DNA of 64,000 nucleotides from Leptolyngbya sp. PCC 6406 (GTDB taxonomy: Bacteria; Cyanobacteriota; Cyanobacteriia; Phormidesmidales; Phormidesmidaceae): the NCBI RefSeq assembly GCF_000332095.2, contig NZ_KI913949.1, positions 287,506 through 351,505 on the forward strand. The letters run 5' to 3'. Under the pieces are notes generated by a model. The model ran no database searches, was not told the DNA's origin, and was given only the letters and a program-made list of their open reading frames with translations. The translations under genes were made by a program, and so were the position numbers. Shown piece after piece: positions 1 to 8,614 of this stretch; position 1 is the stretch's first letter; every line of letters begins with the position of its first letter.

Positions 1-10
1 CCCCACCCCC

Positions 11-850
11 ATGCCCCTCCTCCAAACCCCACCCGCTATCGCCGATACCACCCTCCAAGACACCCCCTTGATCATCGCCAATCGCCCCTTCCGATCGCGG
101 CTCATGACGGGGACGGGGAAGTACGACACCTTCGCGGTGATGCGACAGGCGGTGGCCGCCAGCGGCTGCGAGATCGTGACGGTGGCGGTGCGGCGGGTGC
201 AGACCAATGCCCCCGGCCACGAGGGGTTGGCGGAGGCGCTGGACTGGAGCCAGATTTGGATGCTGCCCAACACCGCTGGCTGCAAAACTGCTGAGGAGGC
301 GGTGCGGGTCGCCCGTTTGGGCCGGGAGATGGCCAAGTTACTGGGTCAGGAAGACAACAATTTTGTCAAGCTGGAGGTGATTCCCGACAGCCGCTACCTG
401 CTGCCGGACCCCATCGGTACCCTAGAGGCCGCCGAGCAGTTGGTGCAGGAGGGGTTTGCGGTGCTGCCCTATATCAATGCTGACCCCCTGCTGGCGAAGC
501 GGCTGGAGGAGGTCGGCTGTGTGACGGTGATGCCCCTGGGCTCTCCCATTGGTTCCGGCCAGGGCATTCGGAATGCCGCCAATATTCAAATCATCATCGA
601 AAATGCCCAGGTGCCGGTGGTGGTGGATGCGGGTATCGGTACCCCTAGTGAAGCGGCCCAGGCCATGGAAATGGGGGCAGATGCGCTGTTGATCAATACC
701 GCGATCGCAAAGGCCCAAAATCCTGTTGCCATGGGGCAGGCCATGGGCATGGCGACGACCGCAGGCCGCCTTGCCTACTTGGCGGGACGCATCCCCATTC
801 AGACCCAGGCCAGCGCCAGTTCTCCTCTAACGGGACGGATTACGACCTAG
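11..850 (+). CDS. thiG: Thiazole synthase ThiG
   Basis: ThiG builds the thiazole phosphate half of thiamine in the cytosol from deoxyxylulose 5-phosphate, an iminoglycine and sulfur delivered as ThiS thiocarboxylate. The 279-residue protein has the family length and a (beta/alpha)8 pattern: an early TGTGKY segment, VKLEVIPD with the lysine expected to form the imine with the sugar phosphate, then the phosphate-binding glycine turns [12 protein letters not shown] and [14 protein letters not shown]. The start is the first ATG after a C-rich stretch at the window edge; no clear ribosome site is visible. In many cyanobacteria ThiG belongs with ThiO and ThiS, but the upstream side lies outside the window. 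The next gene is convergent, nine bases away. Confidence 0.95.
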   Translation: MPLLQTPPAIADTTLQDTPLIIANRPFRSRLMTGTGKYDTFAVMRQAVAASGCEIVTVAVRRVQTNAPGHEGLAEALDWSQIWMLPNTAGCKTAEEAVRVARLGREMAKLLGQEDNNFVKLEVIPDSRYLLPDPIGTLEAAEQLVQEGFAVLPYINADPLLAKRLEEVGCVTVMPLGSPIGSGQGIRNAANIQIIIENAQVPVVVDAGIGTPSEAAQAMEMGADALLINTAIAKAQNPVAMGQAMGMATTAGRLAYLAGRIPIQTQASASSPLTGRITT

Positions 851-858
851 GGTTCTGT

Positions 859-3267
859 TCAAGTTCTGTCCAGTTCCATTAACGAGGCCGCGATCGCAGG
901 GGTGACTTGGGCAATCGCCGCCGCCGTCTCGGTCACCGAGGCCAGATCCACCGAAATGCCCGTAATGCCCCAGCGAATCAAGTCTGCCACCATCTCTGGG
1001 TAGCGGCTGGGGGCAAGGCCACAGATCGAGGTGGGTAGGTTGAGGGTCTGGGCCTGCTGGATTAATTGTGCGATCGCACCCTGCACAGCGGGATGACGCT
1101 CATCAAAAGCCTGCGAGAGGGCAGCTTGGTCCCGATCCACTCCCAATAGTAATTGGGTCAGGTCATTGGTACCAATGGCAATCCCCTGGACCCCCGCCTC
1201 CCCATAGGCCGGCAACAGAAACAGCACCGAAGGCACCTCCGCCATAATCCATAGTTGGAAACCCAACGACCGGGTCAGTTGGGCCGCAATCACCAAGTCT
1301 TGGCAATAGCAAAACTCTTCCACCGTGCGCACAAAGGGCAAAAGCAGTTGCAGATTGTCGTAGCCCTCTTGCTGCAACTGCCGCAGCGCAGCCAACTCCA
1401 AGCGAAATAGGTCGGGATGCTGCTGGTAGCTAAAGGTGCCACGCAGACCCAGCATCGGATTCACCTCTGGGGGTGGGGCTCCGGCTAGGTCCAGCATCTC
1501 ATGGGAACGCAGATCCAGACTACGATACCGCACCGGGCGCGGAGCAAAAGCGGCTAGAATGGGGCGCAATTGCTGAACTAGGCGTTCCTGGAGTTGTTTC
1601 CCGTCACCGTCCTTCAGCCATTGGTAGGGATGACGCTGATCCAGTTGCGGTAGCAACAACCATTCTGAGCGCAGCAACCCCACCCCAGCCACGGGCAGTC
1701 GAGCTGCTGCCCGAGCCGCTTCGGGCTGAGTCACATTGACCCACAGTTCCGGGGCCACCCTTCGCGATATCTGACCCGAGACCTGAGGGGTCAGGTGACT
1801 GGGGATCGCCTCTGCAAGGGTTACCGGAAGATCCCCTAAGCGATCTCTGGAGCAAAGATGGCCCGTTGAGATCTCCAGGGTAGGCACGGTAGCAGAGGGG
1901 ACTGGAGAATCAGAGGGGACTGGAGAACCCGGTAGGAATCGCGACTCATCCCCATAGAATCGCTCTACCACACCGCGATCACCATCCAAGTGGAGAGTTT
2001 CCCCGGTGCGAAAATGCTGAGTAGCGTCGGCGATGCCAATAACGGCGGGAATGCCCAATTCCCGTGCCAGGATAGCCCCATGGCAGGTTAGCCCCCCCTG
2101 CTCTGAAACCAAAGCTGCCGCCGTTTTGAGGTAGGGCAACCAGGCAGGGGAAATGTGAGTCGCCACCAAAATATGGTGCTGACCACCTCTGGGGGGTACA
2201 TCTCCCGCTTGTAGAACCAGAGCAGGACCAATGACTCGCCCTGGCGCTGCCCCCCGGCCAACCAGACGTAACTCCGTGGGCTGTTCCTGGGGGCAGTTCG
2301 CTGACACCGGCGGTGCTAAGGGCCAGGGCATAGCTTGGGTTAGAGAGAGGGTCTGGGCTCCCACTGGCAGTTGCCACGCCACCTGCCACGTCGTCGGCTC
2401 TCCTAGGGAAGAAACCCAGTCCACCAGGGTTTGTAGTTGATCTGGCTGCACTATATCCAGAGCACTGCCCCGAGCAGGATAGGTAACCAGGCAATCCTCT
2501 GGATTAAGAGTGTAGTGAGGACGGGCGGGCTGATGAACCCGTTCCTGATAACCGAGTTGCCATCCTGTCCCCGAGGTTACCTGCAACCCGCCATCATAGC
2601 GATCGGGGATAGCTTCAGCAAAGCCCTGGAGATTGCCTTGGATGGCCTGAATCTGGACCCGCTTCCCCCGCAGCCACATCAGCCCAGATGCGCGGGTAGA
2701 TACCATGGGCTGAATCACAATGGCCAACCGTAGCGCTGTAGGGGGGGAGGGCGAGCGCTGCCAATAGGCCCAGCTATGACCGCTGACCATGCGACCCCAG
2801 AGGGTCTTAATCCCCTGGGCAAGGCTCTGTTCATCAGCCCAGCACAGTACCTCCCCCAAGACTTGTGCTAGGGGACTGGTGGCGTCCTTTCCCGGCCACC
2901 ACAGAGAAGGTTGTAACCGCAGGACAGGGGTGTTGACTTTAGCGAATAGATCGGCCCAGGGTAAATTTAACTGGGCCATGAGCAGGGGCTGGCGAAGACG
3001 CTGACTGAGGCGGGGCAGGGAGGTGGCAGCGGTCAATTCCGCCTGCCCCAGCAGGTGGGGCCAGTCCGCTAGTAGCGGCTCTCGACTGACCAAGTTCTGT
3101 AGGGCCTGCTCAAATACTGTGGCGGGCACTACCCAGCCGGACACGACTGGTAACCCTAAGTGGTTCAGACGAGCCAGTTCCCATGCCAACTCACCCACCT
3201 CGGGCTTTGCCATCGGGATTCGGGTGTTGAGGGAAATGAAGGCGGGCAATGAGGGCATAGCAAACAC
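859..3267 (-). CDS. Divergent PEP synthase-like phosphotransferase
   Basis: An 802-residue relative of phosphoenolpyruvate synthase/pyruvate phosphate dikinase. Clear parts are the swivelling phosphohistidine domain (GGLTCHGAILARELG, about residues 388-402) and the C-terminal TIM-barrel PEP-binding domain with IAIGTNDLTQLLLGVDRD and the catalytic-cysteine motif SICGLAP near residue 747. Length is close to that of PpsA, yet the N-terminal ATP-grasp part is poorly conserved: the usual VRSSATAED nucleotide motif is not recognisable and the region near residue 110 reads VLRLQPSLWWPGKD. It could still make PEP, or be a specialised dikinase-like enzyme that has lost ATP binding. ATG at 3267 or at 3258 are both possible starts. 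It converges with thiG. Confidence 0.8.
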   Translation of the reverse strand: MFAMPSLPAFISLNTRIPMAKPEVGELAWELARLNHLGLPVVSGWVVPATVFEQALQNLVSREPLLADWPHLLGQAELTAATSLPRLSQRLRQPLLMAQLNLPWADLFAKVNTPVLRLQPSLWWPGKDATSPLAQVLGEVLCWADEQSLAQGIKTLWGRMVSGHSWAYWQRSPSPPTALRLAIVIQPMVSTRASGLMWLRGKRVQIQAIQGNLQGFAEAIPDRYDGGLQVTSGTGWQLGYQERVHQPARPHYTLNPEDCLVTYPARGSALDIVQPDQLQTLVDWVSSLGEPTTWQVAWQLPVGAQTLSLTQAMPWPLAPPVSANCPQEQPTELRLVGRGAAPGRVIGPALVLQAGDVPPRGGQHHILVATHISPAWLPYLKTAAALVSEQGGLTCHGAILARELGIPAVIGIADATQHFRTGETLHLDGDRGVVERFYGDESRFLPGSPVPSDSPVPSATVPTLEISTGHLCSRDRLGDLPVTLAEAIPSHLTPQVSGQISRRVAPELWVNVTQPEAARAAARLPVAGVGLLRSEWLLLPQLDQRHPYQWLKDGDGKQLQERLVQQLRPILAAFAPRPVRYRSLDLRSHEMLDLAGAPPPEVNPMLGLRGTFSYQQHPDLFRLELAALRQLQQEGYDNLQLLLPFVRTVEEFCYCQDLVIAAQLTRSLGFQLWIMAEVPSVLFLLPAYGEAGVQGIAIGTNDLTQLLLGVDRDQAALSQAFDERHPAVQGAIAQLIQQAQTLNLPTSICGLAPSRYPEMVADLIRWGITGISVDLASVTETAAAIAQVTPAIAASLMELDRT

Positions 3268-3679
3268 AACCCAGGATTTCGGAAACGGCCCTAACTCAAG
3301 ACCTTGGCAGCAAGCCTGCTTCTCTGTCCCGAATCCATCACCCCTAATAGTCCTAAAGAAACCCTGTCCTAGGAGAACCTAAGGGATGACGCTGATGAAT
3401 TCTGGGATGATTAACGGCTGAGAGCATTCCATCTAAAAATTATCCCTTGAAAATCATCCCATGGACTGAGGGTGGAAAGGGGCTCCAGCATTTGGTCCTA
3501 GATGTTTTATGGGGCCAGGATTCTAGAACCAGGCTATGGGGTGGAATCCTGAAGGATCTTGACGATAAAAATAGGGTTCTAGAAATAGTGCCCTGGATGT
3601 ACGTTATCTAAACCCATGATAAGGAGCAAGGATTTTGATCGTAGGATCTTCTTGGGATCTCATTGGGATTTCATAAATA

Positions 3680-3783
3680 CAACTTTGGCCAATGTGCTTC
3701 AGATGTTGGACCTCTCTCGGATGCTTAGGGCTAAAGCCAATTGGCTGGCAGTCTTTGTCCTAATCCGACTGACGACTGCCATA
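3680..3783 (+). repeat. Dispersed repeat R7, copy 1
   Basis: Aligns with 42186-42290: shared blocks are CTTTGGCCA, CGGATGCTTAG, TGGCTGGCA and TTGTCCTAA followed by a CGGACTG-like block. The right half forms a hairpin (GGCAGTC with GACTGCC). Both copies are intergenic. The copies have diverged, so the element is old. Confidence 0.55.
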
Positions 3784-3816
3784 GCAGACGACAGGCTGCT
3801 TCTGCGGCTGAACTAC

Positions 3817-3877
3817 TATGGCCCTTTGGGGCCGGTCTAGCTCCTCTAGGGCGGCTACGCCAGTGACCATCGCAGTG
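3817..3877 (+). repeat. GATGG palindrome repeat R6, interrupted copy
   Basis: Begins ATGGCCCTTTGGGGCCGGTC and ends TGACCATCGCAG, like the compact copies inside coding sequence at 9003-9043 and 15362-15402, but with roughly 30 extra bases in the middle. Confidence 0.45.
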
Positions 3878-3897
3878 CCTCTACCCCCCCTCGACAG

Positions 3898-4572
3898 ATG
3901 TGGTCTCAAGCCCTCACTCACTTCACAAGTCTTTGGCTCCAGCAACCTTGCCCTCTGTGCGATCGTGCCCATCCGGCCCCCCTTTGTGATCGCTGTTGGC
4001 AGCAACTTCAGTCTTGCCAATGGGTTGAGCCACCCCAGAGGGAGGCCGATGCCCTCACCGTATTGACCTGGGGCCGATATCAACACCCCTTAAAGCGGGC
4101 GATCGCGGCCCTGAAATATGAGGGCCATCGCTACCTAGCCACGCCCTTGGGGCAAGCCCTCGGCCAACGCTGGCAACAAACCCCCATCCCTACCCGGCAG
4201 CCTCCCTGGGTCATCCCAATTCCCCTGCACCCCCAGAAACAACGCGATCGCGGTTTTAACCAAGCTGCCCTGATTGCCGATGCCTTTTGTCACCAGACCG
4301 GTCTGACCCTCCTGGCACGGGGGCTGCAACGGCAGCGGGCCACGCTCCCCCAGTTTGGGTTGGGGGTGACGGAGCGACAGCAAAATTTAGCCAACGCCTT
4401 TGCCCTGGGGCCAGACCTCTTGACCCGTCCCCAGAGCCACCCCATCTTGCTGGTGGATGACATCTACACAACGGGGACAACGGTGCGAGCGGCAGCGGCG
4501 GTGCTGCGTCGGCATGGCTGGTCAGTCTGTGGCGTTGTTGCGATCGCACGCAGCGTATCAGACCAAGCGTGA
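3898..4572 (+). CDS. comF: ComF family phosphoribosyltransferase-like protein
   Basis: A 224-residue ComF/GntX-type protein. The N-terminus carries the family zinc-finger cysteines (CPLCDRAHPAPLCDRCW), followed by a type I phosphoribosyltransferase fold whose PRPP-binding loop is LLVDDIYTTGTT near residue 185. In naturally competent bacteria ComF acts in the cytosol on incoming single-stranded DNA; the exact reaction is not settled and many cyanobacteria are transformable, so a competence role is plausible but inferred. The start ATG at 3898 keeps the zinc finger complete. It stands alone, with repeat-rich spacers on both sides. Confidence 0.85.
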   Translation: MWSQALTHFTSLWLQQPCPLCDRAHPAPLCDRCWQQLQSCQWVEPPQREADALTVLTWGRYQHPLKRAIAALKYEGHRYLATPLGQALGQRWQQTPIPTRQPPWVIPIPLHPQKQRDRGFNQAALIADAFCHQTGLTLLARGLQRQRATLPQFGLGVTERQQNLANAFALGPDLLTRPQSHPILLVDDIYTTGTTVRAAAAVLRRHGWSVCGVVAIARSVSDQA

Positions 4573-4574
4573 GG

Positions 4575-4671
4575 ATATAGCGGTACTTATCTCAATCAAG
4601 TACGCCCACGGTAGGGGCGCACGGCTGTGCGCCCTCAGGGATGTACGTAATCCAACTGCATGTCGCTATAT
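4575..4671 (+). repeat. ATATAGCG-ended palindromic element, copy 1
   Basis: About 97 bp bounded by ATATAGCG and CGCTATAT, starting three bases after the comF stop. Nested inside are GTAC-rich arms and a GC hairpin (GGGGCGCACGG with GTGCGCCC). The ends match the element at 25889-25994, suggesting a small non-autonomous element. Confidence 0.5.
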
Positions 4672-4758
4672 GTCTCCCTACGCCCCAGAGGAGTTTACTG
4701 TCGTCGGGCGGTGTTGGACCTCAGCGGTGACCAGCGCAAAGACTGGAATAGCGGAGTT

Positions 4759-4944
4759 CTAGCAGATGAGCGGGTTCTCTTCCGTAGGTTGGATATTTTG
4801 CTGGTGATCCAGGGCTGAAAAAACCGTGCTGGCAAGTTGTTTTACAGATTCAGGGCAAATCCGTATATTGACGGGGATTACCCAAGTTTCCAGGTATCGT
4901 GGTTGGACTTGAAATCCATGCTTATGCAAGAGTTTGCCCGGTAA
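4759..4944 (-). pseudogene. Possible gene-tail remnant, unidentified
   Basis: On the minus strand 61 codons stay open with protein-like composition (segments such as HGFQVQPRYLETWVIPVNIR and ICPESVKQLASTVFSALDHQ), ending in TAG. There is no ATG, and an in-frame stop precedes it. It may be the 3' remnant of a lost gene. I do not recognise the family. An open frame on the opposite strand (4934-5122, 62 codons) is equally unplaced. Confidence 0.25.
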
Positions 4945-5230
4945 TCAGGCATTTCCAAGGCATTCCAGCCATGCTCTCAATACACAATGGGATGCTGCAA
5001 AATTGAATCAAAAGCGCTACACTACCTCCAGTGTTCTCGATGACTATGTTCAGATTCTCAATACATTCTCTATGGTCACTCGGATCAACACAAAATTTTT
5101 AGCCAATGTGGTACAGCTATAGCGCCGTTAGACAAGATGATGCCTGAATACTTGGCTTGGCTTGGCTGAGTCCAGTTCGCATACGCCTATGCAACGCCAA
5201 AATACTCGCAGGATTTTCGCTAGAGATTAC
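4945..5230. other. Spacer without a recognisable gene
   Basis: AT-richer DNA between the remnant and a MITE-like repeat. A 62-codon open frame (4934-5122, +) has no ribosome site and no recognised motif. Nothing else is seen. Confidence 0.4.
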
Positions 5231-5400
5231 TAGTACTGCTTGGCGGAAATAGGCTTACGATTCTGCCGCACCAGCCCAACATTTTCTGGTTCCCTCTCCC
5301 GCTGGGAGAGGGCTAGGGCTTCGGCGTGAGCTCAGCCGAACGGTGAGGGCCGAGGTGTGCCACGATGGAACTTTCAGAGTCTTGACGCCGCACAGTACTA
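5231..5400 (+). repeat. TAGTAC MITE-like element R2, copy A
   Basis: Ends are TAGTACTGCTTGGCGGAAAT and, inverted, TAGTACTGTGCGGCGTCAAG. The inside contains CCAGCCCAACATTTTCTGG, the palindrome CCCTCTCCCGCTGGGAGAGG and a GTGCCACGATGG block, all shared with copies at 33422, 55077, 55639 and 58235. No open reading frame is present, so it would need a transposase in trans. Confidence 0.7.
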
Positions 5401-5475
5401 GTGCAGCGTCAAAACTAAAGATTTAAGGTACTCGTAGGTTGGGTGAAACGCAGTGGAACCCAACAGGGGAGGCAA
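5398..5475 (+). repeat. GTAGGTTGGGTG repeat R8, partial copy
   Basis: Directly after the MITE comes TAGTGCAGCGTCAA and then GTAGGTTGGGTGAAACGCAG with GTGGAACCCAACA, the half-palindrome seen complete at 13053-13134. It lies upstream of the EAL gene and extends its open frame artificially. Confidence 0.55.
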
Positions 5476-5556
5476 GACGCCTGCACTACGGGTTTTTATA
5501 CCTCCTGCCTCAAAACAGAAATCCCTGTAGACAATCTTGATATTGTATTAACAACG

Positions 5557-6912
5557 ATGGAGCGCCATATGATGGGGTCTGGAATTAGTGAGCCTTTGGA
5601 TAATATTGCTCTTCCAGCATCTTCGCTACCCAATATCATTCTCTCTAATCTTGAAAATTCCTCCATTGATTCCATCCTGCCCGACATATTACGCACAATC
5701 CGTTCCCACTTGAATATGGATGTTGCCTTCATCTCGGAATTTGTGGAGGACAGGCGGATCTTTCGGTATGTGGATGCAGCTCCCGACAGGCAATTGATCC
5801 ATGTTGGCAATTCTGATCCCCTGAGTGAAAGCTATTGCGAGAAAATTGTTGCCGGAACTTTACCCCAGTTAATCCAAGATGCAACTCAGGTTCCTGCTGC
5901 CCTGGAAATTCCAGCAACATTAGAATTGCCTGTCGGAGCCCATATTAGTATTCCCCTCCGATTATCCAATGGAAAAATTTATGGTACGTTTTGCTGTTTT
6001 AGCCTAACCCCTGATTCGACCTTGGTTCAACGCGATCTAGATATCATGAGCATGTTCGCGGAGTTTGTGGGAAAACAAATTGAACGTCAAATCATTATCA
6101 CTCAAGCTCAAAGTGAGATGGAGGCTAGAATTAATTCGGTTCTAAGTTTAGATGGGATAACCTGTTTTTATCAGCCCATTTATCATATAGCTTCGGATAG
6201 AATTATCGGCTTTGAAGCCCTAACTCGATTTGCGGCTGAGCCGATTCGCCCCCCCGACATTTGGTTCCAAGAAGCCACCAAGGTGGGTCTTGGAAAGCAG
6301 TTAGAAATCAAAGCTATTAATAAGGCTTTGCAAGGTCTTAGTCACTTTCCAGAGGATACCTATTTGTCACTCAATGTATCACCAGAGACCATTTTGAGTG
6401 GCGCGATCGCAACTGCCCTAGAGGAAGTACCCCTAGACAGAATTGTTCTGGAAGTCACAGAACATGTTTCCATTCCCGACTATGCAGAGTTTTGCCATAG
6501 TCTTGAGCCCTTGCGCGCGCGGGGATTACGCCTCGCCGTTGATGACGCTGGGGCAGGGTATGCCAGTTTTCGTCATATTTTGAGGCTCAACCCGGATCTA
6601 ATTAAGCTGGATATGAGTCTGACACGAGATATCGATTCCGATCGCTCCCGTCGGGCACTAGCGGCGGCCCTAATTCGATTTGCTCAGGAAACGGGCAGTA
6701 GAATCATTGCGGAAGGCGTGGAAACCCCAGCGGAACTGGCCACATTGCGGCAACTTTGCATTAATAACATTCAGGGGTATTTAATCGCTCGCCCCTTACC
6801 CCTCACTGCCGCTGTAACTTTTCTTCAGCAGTGGTATTCCCAGAATCCCGTAGGGGAGCAAAATGTCGCGCAAGCGGGACGCTTGCCGCAGGCTAGACTC
6901 CGACAAGCTTAG
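5557..6912 (+). CDS. GAF-EAL cyclic di-GMP phosphodiesterase
   Basis: A soluble sensor-output protein expected to hydrolyse c-di-GMP to pGpG. A GAF-like domain (about residues 25-175) precedes an EAL domain. The catalytic set is present: EAL in GFEALTRF, the asparagine of SLNVSPE, EVTEH, the DD of AVDDAGAGYAS, the lysine of LIKLD and the glutamate of IAEGVET, then IQGYLIARPLP. The canonical DDFGTGYSS is DDAGAGYAS, a common tolerated variant. I start at ATG 5557 because the longer frame from 5443 is translated from dispersed repeat (GTAGGTTGGGTG family). The last 16 or so residues, after QWYSQNP, also come from a palindromic repeat (AAGCGGGACGCTT). Confidence 0.85.
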   Translation: MERHMMGSGISEPLDNIALPASSLPNIILSNLENSSIDSILPDILRTIRSHLNMDVAFISEFVEDRRIFRYVDAAPDRQLIHVGNSDPLSESYCEKIVAGTLPQLIQDATQVPAALEIPATLELPVGAHISIPLRLSNGKIYGTFCCFSLTPDSTLVQRDLDIMSMFAEFVGKQIERQIIITQAQSEMEARINSVLSLDGITCFYQPIYHIASDRIIGFEALTRFAAEPIRPPDIWFQEATKVGLGKQLEIKAINKALQGLSHFPEDTYLSLNVSPETILSGAIATALEEVPLDRIVLEVTEHVSIPDYAEFCHSLEPLRARGLRLAVDDAGAGYASFRHILRLNPDLIKLDMSLTRDIDSDRSRRALAAALIRFAQETGSRIIAEGVETPAELATLRQLCINNIQGYLIARPLPLTAAVTFLQQWYSQNPVGEQNVAQAGRLPQARLRQA

Positions 6913-7020
6913 AGATCAGCAGGTCCGTTATTTTCCTGCGAGCCCCTTAGCCGGACGCTGCCTGCGCGATGGCATGATACTGGGATTTATGGCGCAGAGT
7001 ACTAGGGAATATGAAACACC

Positions 7021-8571
7021 CTAACGAAATTTCAGCTTGCGGGAGGCGTGAAGACACATGCGCAGCAGTACCAGTCCCTCCTTGACATGGGCAATATTGG
7101 ACTCGCCATAGTGCCGGGGTTGATAGCGAATCGGCACCTCGACAATGTGTAGGTTCAGCTTTGCCGCGCCAAACAACAGGTCAAAGTCACCAAAGGGATC
7201 AAAATCACCAAAGTAGACTCGTCCGGCGGCAATGCGGTCGTAGTCTTGCCGCCACAGCACCTTAGTGCCGCAGAGGGTGTCCTTTAGGGGCTGTTCCAGT
7301 AGGAAGGAAAAGATCTGGGCAAAGAATTTATTCGCCAGGGTATTGAGCCAGGGCATCGCTACCAGCGATCGCGGATACACCAGCCGCGACCCGTTGATGA
7401 ATTCCCCCCGCCCAGAGGCCATCACCTCCATGAAATGGGGCAAGTCCTCCGGGGGCACCGTCAGATCCGCATCCAGAATCATCAACACATCCCCCGTAGC
7501 TTCGGCAAACCCCAGCCGCACTGCGTCGGCTTTGCCCTTACCAGACTGTTGAAACGCCTTGAGAGTGAAGGGACCGCGATAGTCCGCCAGCAGGGTTTGA
7601 ATCTCGTCCCAGGTGCGATCGCGGGAATGGCCCTCCACAAAGATCACCTCGGTATGGCGACCCAATTGGGGTAAACGTGCGATCGCATTGCGGATATTTC
7701 CCGCCTCATTGCGGGCAGGGATAATTACCGAGCAACTGGGCGGGGCGACTTCCGTCGGCATCGGCACAGGCCGCGCCACCACATAGTTCGTCAAACAAAG
7801 ATGCTTAATCAGGGGCAACGGAGCCAGGTAACGGTTGCTGGCATCCGCTAAGAGCGGCACCCGCCGGGGTACGAGGAACCGCCGTCCCTGCTTCAGGGGG
7901 ATAAACCCTGTAATCGACAGCAGATTTACCACATCCTCCATCGACAGCCAACTCTGGGGGGGCTGGGGACGGCGCTGCCCCATCCGCTCCGCCAACCGCA
8001 GAAAGGGCTCCCACATATAGTTGTGAAAGGTCAAAATCACCCGTGTCCGGCTATGGCACAGGGGCACAATCCGCTGAAGCACCGCCTGCACATCACTCAG
8101 GTACCCCATCACCCCCGCCAGCAAAATGTAGTCAAACTGCCGATGTTCCGGGGCCAGAGTCGATGCTTCCAGGGTTTCCGCGTCCAGACTGTAAAAGTGC
8201 AGGTTGGGATGACGCTGGCGGGCCAAGTCCACCACCACATTGGAAAAATCCACCCCCACCCCTACCGCCGGAGCTACGCTCTGAAGCAGATCTCCGAGGC
8301 CGCAACCAATCTCCAGCACCCGCGCCCCTGGGGGAATCAAGAACTGGTGCAGCCGTTCTAGATCCCGATAGTAATAGCGGTTCCGCCGATTCCACCGCTC
8401 CAACTCCGGCGCAATACGGTCGAAATAGGCATGGGTTTCAAGGGATAGCCGATGCTTGTGGCCTGAGATGGAAACGGGACTGGTTGTAGAATTCACCATA
8501 ATTTTAGGGAGGGTTAGGGATGGCGACTCCCTTACGGATTTGCCGCTGTGGGATGCATGAGGATAGGTCAT
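7021..8571 (-). CDS. Methyltransferase-glycosyltransferase 2 fusion
   Basis: A 516-residue bifunctional protein. Residues about 40-250 form a class I SAM-dependent methyltransferase (glycine motif VLEIGCGLGDLL). Residues about 280-516 form a GT-A glycosyltransferase family 2 domain of the DPM1/polyprenyl-phosphate type, with CSVIIPARNEAGNI, the SGKGKADAVRLGF segment and the DXD-like ILDADLTVPPEDLPHF. GT2 enzymes of this kind load a sugar onto a lipid phosphate at the inner membrane face, and the next gene upstream on the same strand encodes a GT39 acceptor-type enzyme 43 bases away, so the pair may prepare and use a lipid-linked sugar. The substrate of the methyltransferase part is unknown. 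ATG at 8499 is an alternative start. Confidence 0.85.
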   Translation of the reverse strand: MTYPHASHSGKSVRESPSLTLPKIMVNSTTSPVSISGHKHRLSLETHAYFDRIAPELERWNRRNRYYYRDLERLHQFLIPPGARVLEIGCGLGDLLQSVAPAVGVGVDFSNVVVDLARQRHPNLHFYSLDAETLEASTLAPEHRQFDYILLAGVMGYLSDVQAVLQRIVPLCHSRTRVILTFHNYMWEPFLRLAERMGQRRPQPPQSWLSMEDVVNLLSITGFIPLKQGRRFLVPRRVPLLADASNRYLAPLPLIKHLCLTNYVVARPVPMPTEVAPPSCSVIIPARNEAGNIRNAIARLPQLGRHTEVIFVEGHSRDRTWDEIQTLLADYRGPFTLKAFQQSGKGKADAVRLGFAEATGDVLMILDADLTVPPEDLPHFMEVMASGRGEFINGSRLVYPRSLVAMPWLNTLANKFFAQIFSFLLEQPLKDTLCGTKVLWRQDYDRIAAGRVYFGDFDPFGDFDLLFGAAKLNLHIVEVPIRYQPRHYGESNIAHVKEGLVLLRMCLHASRKLKFR

Positions 8572-8614
8572 ATCCTACCGAACTCCCGATCCCCCCCTAT
8601 GGACTAATTCCGCA

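Larger units (their letters stand above)
3268..3897. other. Gene-free stretch with two dispersed repeats
   Basis: No convincing gene is seen. It holds a repeat of about 105 bp (3680-3783) whose second copy lies at 42186-42290, and an interrupted copy of the GATGG palindrome (3817-3877). The 74-residue open frame across 3616-3840 runs through both repeats and is not believed. Confidence 0.6.

Noticed and set aside
4934-5122. 62-residue open frame on the plus strand
   Set aside because: No ribosome site, no conserved motif and overlap with a more protein-like minus-strand remnant.
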